Below, one piece after another: positions 5,822-8,761 of a DNA stretch of 8,761 bases. Source of the DNA: Lachnospiraceae bacterium (GTDB lineage Bacteria; Bacillota_A; Clostridia; Lachnospirales; Lachnospiraceae); contig JAQUUB010000147.1 of assembly GCA_028694115.1 (NCBI GenBank), positions 1 through 8,761 of the forward strand. The letters run 5' to 3'. Each line of letters starts with the position of its first letter. Position 1 is the stretch's first letter. The notes beneath the pieces were generated by a model that worked only from the letters and a program-made list of their open reading frames with translations, was not told the DNA's origin and ran no database searches. Both the position numbers and the translations under genes were made by a program.

Positions 5822-6589
5822 TCAGATATCCTTTCTGTTTATGATCTCTTCTGCTAACATTCTATAGCTTTCTGCTCCAGCAGACTTCGCGTCATATTGA
5901 TTAATTGGCATTCCATAGCTTGGTGCCTCTGCTAAACGTACATTTCTTGGAATAACTGTATTATAAACTTTTGTTTTCAAGTTTTCTTTAACATTTTGTA
6001 CCACTTGCATGGAAAGGTTTGTTCTGGAATCATACATGGTAAATACAACCCCTTCCATTTCCAAATCAGAATTTAGTCTTTCTTTTACCAGATTTATGGT
6101 ATGTATCAACTGACTTAAACCTTCCAAAGCATAATATTCACATTGAATTGGCACTAAAACAGTATTTGCTGTTGTCATTGCATTGATGGTGAGAACACTT
6201 AAAGAAGGAGGACAATCAATAATAATAAAATCATATTGGTCTCTTACATAATCCACTTCTTTTTTTAATATGTAGTTTTTATTATCAGAATCCATTAATT
6301 CAATTTCTACTGCAGCAAGATTCACATTTGAAGGAAGAATAGAGACATTCGGAATAACATCTTTGATAATGCAATCCCCAATAGAACATTCTCCTAACAA
6401 TAATTCATATACTGTGTTATCTAACTCATTTTTGTTGATTCCATATCCACTCGTGGTATTACCCTGGGGATCAGTATCTATTACCAGTACCTTCATTCCT
6501 TTTTCTGCTAAAGATGCTGATAAATTGATTGATGTAGTTGTTTTGCCAACCCCACCCTTTTGATTTGCAATTGCGATAATTCTTCCCAT
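5822..6589 (-). CDS. parA: Chromosome partitioning ATPase ParA (Soj)
   Basis: A deviant Walker ATPase that dimerises on DNA with ATP and is released by ParB, giving origin segregation; Soj proteins also control DnaA. The 255-residue length is that of chromosomal, short-form ParA, with no N-terminal repressor domain. Visible motifs: the deviant Walker A KGGVGKTT at 11-18 (signature Lys11 and catalytic Lys16), the switch I/A' region DTDPQGN at 38-44, and Walker B FIIIDCPPSL at 121-130 (D125). The conserved C-terminal stretch 'VYNTVIPRNVRLAEAPSYG' is present. The ATG at 6589 has GGAAAGGAAAG just upstream. It is first in the operon parA-parB-DUF4446-HD-GYP, with its own promoter at 6649-6677, since the gene upstream ends in a terminator. 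Confidence 0.97.
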   Translation of the reverse strand: MGRIIAIANQKGGVGKTTTSINLSASLAEKGMKVLVIDTDPQGNTTSGYGINKNELDNTVYELLLGECSIGDCIIKDVIPNVSILPSNVNLAAVEIELMDSDNKNYILKKEVDYVRDQYDFIIIDCPPSLSVLTINAMTTANTVLVPIQCEYYALEGLSQLIHTINLVKERLNSDLEMEGVVFTMYDSRTNLSMQVVQNVKENLKTKVYNTVIPRNVRLAEAPSYGMPINQYDAKSAGAESYRMLAEEIINRKDI

Positions 6590-6648
6590 TTTCTTTCCTT
6601 TCCATTTCAGGATATTCTTTTTTATCTCTTCATTTCTTTCACGTTACG

Positions 6649-6677
6649 ATTATAACACCAATTTTTTTCATTATCTA
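6649..6677 (-). promoter_or_regulatory. Promoter of the parA operon
   Basis: On the minus strand TAGATA (6677-6672), a 17-nt spacer and TATAAT (6654-6649) with an extended TG (TGTTATAAT). A transcription start near 6642 would leave a leader of about 53 nt. The region is flanked by parS half-sites (TGTTTCA at 6683; a degenerate TTTCACGT at 6638-6645), so ParB could influence it. Confidence 0.6.
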
Positions 6678-6718
6678 CCTATTGTTTCAGGCTGTTTTAT
6701 CTTTTTCTCTTATCAAAA

Positions 6719-6750
6719 TGTTTCACAATTGTGTTTTTAAATGTTTCACG
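6719..6750 (+). other. parS half-sites (degenerate)
   Basis: TGTTTCAC at 6719-6726 and TGTTTCACG at 6742-6750 match the left half of the parS palindrome but lack the right half. TGTTTCA also appears at 6683. All point the same way as the half-sites of the two full parS copies, suggesting decayed parS or weak ParB contacts. Confidence 0.4.
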
Positions 6751-6778
6751 CCTATTTTTATCAAGATATTGGTTTCAA

Positions 6779-6794
6779 TGTTTCACGTGAAACA
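6779..6794. promoter_or_regulatory. parS centromere site 1
   Basis: TGTTTCACGTGAAACA is the exact 16-bp palindrome bound by Spo0J-type ParB. It lies about 190 bp upstream of parA within ATGTTTCACGTGAAACAT. Chromosomal parS sites cluster around the replication origin, so this places the window near oriC. Confidence 0.95.
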
Positions 6795-6814
6795 TATATC
6801 TTGTATGTATGGTC

Positions 6815-6852
6815 AAAAAAATACTCCAATGTTTCACGTGAAACATCGGAGT
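6815..6852 (-). terminator. Intrinsic terminator of the two-component operon, built on parS site 2
   Basis: Minus strand: a 15-bp stem from ACTCC-G-ATGTTTCAC against GTGAAACAT-T-GGAGT (6852-6823), one G-U pair, then A and seven T (6821-6815). It begins 11 nt after the response regulator stop. The upper stem is the whole parS palindrome; the ACTCC/GGAGT base and T-tract are absent around parS site 1. Confidence 0.85.
6830..6845. promoter_or_regulatory. parS centromere site 2, inside a terminator stem
   Basis: Second exact TGTTTCACGTGAAACA, 51 bp from the first; a 20-nt block (CAATGTTTCACGTGAAACAT) is shared by both. It is embedded in the terminator stem at 6823-6852. Confidence 0.95.
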
Positions 6853-6862
6853 AAAATATTCA

Positions 6863-7516
6863 TTATAATGTGATTAAATTATTACGAATTGCAAATACAG
6901 CTGCCTGTGTTCTATCGCTAACTTCAATCTTTTTGAATATATTAGAAATGTGATTTTTTACCGTTCTTTCACTAATATTAAGTTTTAGTGCAATTTCTTT
7001 ATTAAACATGCCCTGAGCAACCAAAATTAAAACTTCTCTTTCACGATCAGTTAAAGCTAACATTTTATCTTTATCTACATCACGACTTATAAGTTTTGAA
7101 TTTAATATAGGAATCAAACTTGATTGAATATATGATTCGCCTCTCATCACAGTATAAATTGCTTCTTTCAACTGTGAGGAATCAGAATCCTTTAAAATGT
7201 AACCATTAACACCAATATCTACAGCTTTAACCAAATATTCAACTTCATTATGAACAGTTAAAATGATAACCTTTACAGGAAAATTATTTTTTTTCAAATT
7301 TGTTAAAACTTCTATACCGTTTAAATCAGGCATATTGATATCCAATAATAAAACATCCGGTCTGCATTGATCTAAAGTAATCAAACATTCCTCGCCATTG
7401 CTTGCCTGTCCAATAACTTCAATTTCACCATCAAACTCCAACAGCTGTTTAATTCCTTCTCTCATCATTACATGATCATCAGCAATAACTACTTTAACAC
7501 TCATATTTCCTCTCAT
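6863..7516 (-). CDS. NarL/FixJ-family response regulator, DegU-like
   Basis: The DNA-binding output of a two-component system. Of 217 residues, 6-125 form the receiver: acidic pair D13-D14, phosphoacceptor D59 in LLLDINMP, T87 in ILTVHN and K109 in ILKD, all present, so it should be phosphorylatable. Residues 152-217 are a LuxR-type helix-turn-helix (LTDREREVLILVAQGMFNKE, then SERTVKNHISNIFKKI). The gene overlaps the kinase stop as ATGA. The ATG at 7516 has TAAGGGG upstream; a second ATG at 7504 (giving MSVKVVIADDH) has GAGAGG at short spacing and matches the usual length of the family, so the true start may be either. Transcription ends at the parS-containing terminator. Regulated genes cannot be told from here; calling it degU itself would be too strong. 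Confidence 0.92.
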   Translation of the reverse strand: MRGNMSVKVVIADDHVMMREGIKQLLEFDGEIEVIGQASNGEECLITLDQCRPDVLLLDINMPDLNGIEVLTNLKKNNFPVKVIILTVHNEVEYLVKAVDIGVNGYILKDSDSSQLKEAIYTVMRGESYIQSSLIPILNSKLISRDVDKDKMLALTDREREVLILVAQGMFNKEIALKLNISERTVKNHISNIFKKIEVSDRTQAAVFAIRNNLITL

Positions 7517-8613
7517 TCTGTCCCCTTAGTGACGTTTCCACCCATTAATTTGGCAGTTTGTTTCGGAATAAAAATTTCTATTTTTGTTCCAGTATCTTTT
7601 TTTGATTCTATTGTTAAGCTTCCATGCAATAGATCTACACGCTCCTGTAAAATAGATAAACCATAATGATGATTATTTGCATCCCGGTTTATAGTCATAT
7701 ATGACTTGGCATCAAATCCTTTACCATTATCAGATATCAAAAGATGGTATTTATTATCTACCTTTTTTAATAAAACAAAGATTTCTGATGCAGCAGCATG
7801 TTTCAATGCATTATTTAAAGATTCTTGAATTAATCTATAAATTGTCATAAGTACAAAAGGATTTTCATCTTCAATATCATCAAGGTCTGTCTCAATACTA
7901 ATATTGTAATTACATTTTACAACAGATACCAATTCATTTATCGCGTCCCTTAATCCAAGATCGTCAAATGTCATTGGACGAAGATTAAAAACAGTATCTC
8001 TAATATCATCAATTACATTTTTCAAATGACCGGAAATTGTGGCTAATTCTAATTTTGCTCTTACCGGATCCTGATCAATAAAAAGTGAACTTAATTCCAC
8101 TTTATGAATAAGAGCAGCCAATGTCTGTAAAGAAGAGTCATGTAAATCTCTGGCAATTCTTCGTCTATCATTTTCAAGTATATCGAAAATTAAAACTCCA
8201 TCACCTGCTTCTTGTTTTTTTAAAATTTCTTCCTGTTTGATTTCATTTTTTTCAATCTTTATTTGTTCATCTTCATCAGGATTGAATAATTGTTTGCAAC
8301 GATGTATCCGAGATTTCAAAATAGTAAGTTGTTTATATTGATACTGATTATCATTTTCATATTCTATTTTTTGTGAACGATGCTTTTCCATATCCTGGTG
8401 AAAAACATTTTCAACCTTTCTTGGCGAAAAAACCTGATAATCAAAATCCTGCTTATCCAAAAGAGAATTCAGATATGCGTCTATCTCCTGAATATGCTGA
8501 TCATTCTTTTCTATTTTTGATAAAACTGTCTGTTCGTCCTGCTGTAATTCTTTTAACAGACCATTTATAATATCCTGCTTCTTTTGATCCATATTTTTCA
8601 CATTCTTAATCAT
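7513..8613 (-). CDS. Cytoplasmic sensor histidine kinase, DegS-like (HisKA_3 family)
   Basis: Phosphorylates the response regulator encoded just downstream. The 366 residues have no membrane segment or signal peptide. Residues 1-135 are highly charged, Q/E/K rich and probably coiled coil, as in DegS. The dimerisation and phosphotransfer helix has H158 in RRRIARDLHDSSLQTL (152-164), the HisKA_3 pattern. The ATPase domain follows with the N box ESLNNALKHA (264-273), DNGKGFD (295-301), YGLSILQERV (317-326) and TGTKIEIFIP (341-350), all intact. The start is uncertain: the ATG at 8613 is the first after an in-frame TAA but has no good ribosome binding site, and Met8 is an alternative. The input signal is unknown; a soluble sensor suggests a cytoplasmic cue or protein partner. 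Confidence 0.93.
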   Translation of the reverse strand: MIKNVKNMDQKKQDIINGLLKELQQDEQTVLSKIEKNDQHIQEIDAYLNSLLDKQDFDYQVFSPRKVENVFHQDMEKHRSQKIEYENDNQYQYKQLTILKSRIHRCKQLFNPDEDEQIKIEKNEIKQEEILKKQEAGDGVLIFDILENDRRRIARDLHDSSLQTLAALIHKVELSSLFIDQDPVRAKLELATISGHLKNVIDDIRDTVFNLRPMTFDDLGLRDAINELVSVVKCNYNISIETDLDDIEDENPFVLMTIYRLIQESLNNALKHAAASEIFVLLKKVDNKYHLLISDNGKGFDAKSYMTINRDANNHHYGLSILQERVDLLHGSLTIESKKDTGTKIEIFIPKQTAKLMGGNVTKGTE

Positions 8614-8643
8614 AGTGTATGGTTATTTTTACTAATCCTGAAT

Positions 8644-8672
8644 TATTCATGACAGTATAAATCCTGTCTGAA
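8644..8672 (-). promoter_or_regulatory. Possible promoter with dyad upstream of the histidine kinase
   Basis: Minus strand: CAGACA (4 of 6 to the -35 consensus), 17 nt, AATAAT. Inside the spacer region GACAG (8651-8655) and CTGTC (8664-8668) form an 18-bp dyad that could be an operator. A TATACT overlapping the dyad is an alternative -10. Evidence is weak and positional. Confidence 0.3.
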
Positions 8673-8739
8673 AATTCATTTTTTCTGTTTTGAACCAACG
8701 ATAATGAGATTTAGCATGTGGAATGTCTTAAAAATGGGT

Positions 8740-8758
8740 AGACTTTCCCTGTAAGTCT
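8740..8758. terminator. Small hairpin at the right edge, possible terminator of an upstream gene
   Basis: AGACTT (8740-8745) and AAGTCT (8753-8758) pair over a 7-nt loop. On the minus strand the sequence continues ACCCATTTTTAAG, so this might end a gene lying beyond the window, but the T-run is short and displaced. Confidence 0.25.
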
Positions 8759-8761
8759 AAA

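Noticed and set aside
6590..6862. Replication origin (oriC)
   Set aside because: parS sites are present but there is no cluster of DnaA boxes; only a loose match such as TTATCTACC at 6671 is seen.
6682..6873. Plus-strand frame encoding repeated MFHVKH peptides
   Set aside because: MFHVKH is simply the translation of parS (ATGTTTCACGTGAAACAT); the repeat is DNA-level, not protein-level.

Overview
The window looks like a low-GC Gram-positive chromosome of the class Clostridia, most probably Lachnospiraceae. The evidence is the set of neighbours (parA-parB, a DUF4446 protein, an HD-GYP protein, an atypical seryl-tRNA synthetase and a DUF3881-type protein), the AT-rich base composition and purine-rich ribosome binding sites. 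Assignments rest on reading the sequence and recalling families; no search was run. Every gene I accept is on the minus strand, so transcription runs from high to low coordinates.

From right to left: (1) 8761-6863 holds a cytoplasmic DegS-like histidine kinase and a NarL/DegU-type response regulator joined by a 4-base ATGA overlap. Their transcript ends in a strong intrinsic terminator at 6815-6852. (2) 6862-6590 is a centromere-like segment with two perfect 16-bp parS palindromes plus several half-sites and a promoter for parA. One parS forms the upper stem of the two-component operon's terminator. (3) 6589-3269 is parA, parB (1 nt apart), a DUF4446 membrane protein and an HD-GYP protein whose active site looks partly degenerate. 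(4) 3268-964 is serS, with its own likely promoter and short hairpins in its leader but no T-box, followed by the DUF3881-type gene. (5) 963-543 is a structured RNA region: a hairpin, an odd 110-nt tRNA-like sequence, two further hairpins, then tRNA-Arg(CCT) and a clear terminator. (6) 542-1 looks accessory: a cluster of GGGTGGCA repeats in both orientations, dyads, and the first 81 codons of a second, unrelated-looking ParB-like protein of the kind carried by plasmids and integrative elements.

The core is the chromosome-partitioning locus: ParB loads at parS as a CTP-dependent clamp, and ParA acts on it. parS sites usually lie near the replication origin, so this window is probably origin-proximal, although no DnaA-box cluster is visible. 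The left edge is probably the boundary of a mobile element sitting next to tRNA-Arg. No complete new multi-gene system is evident. The strongest unusual signals are the parS/terminator overlap, the aberrant tRNA-like gene, the substituted HD-GYP catalytic residues and the repeat cluster abutting the tRNA terminator.
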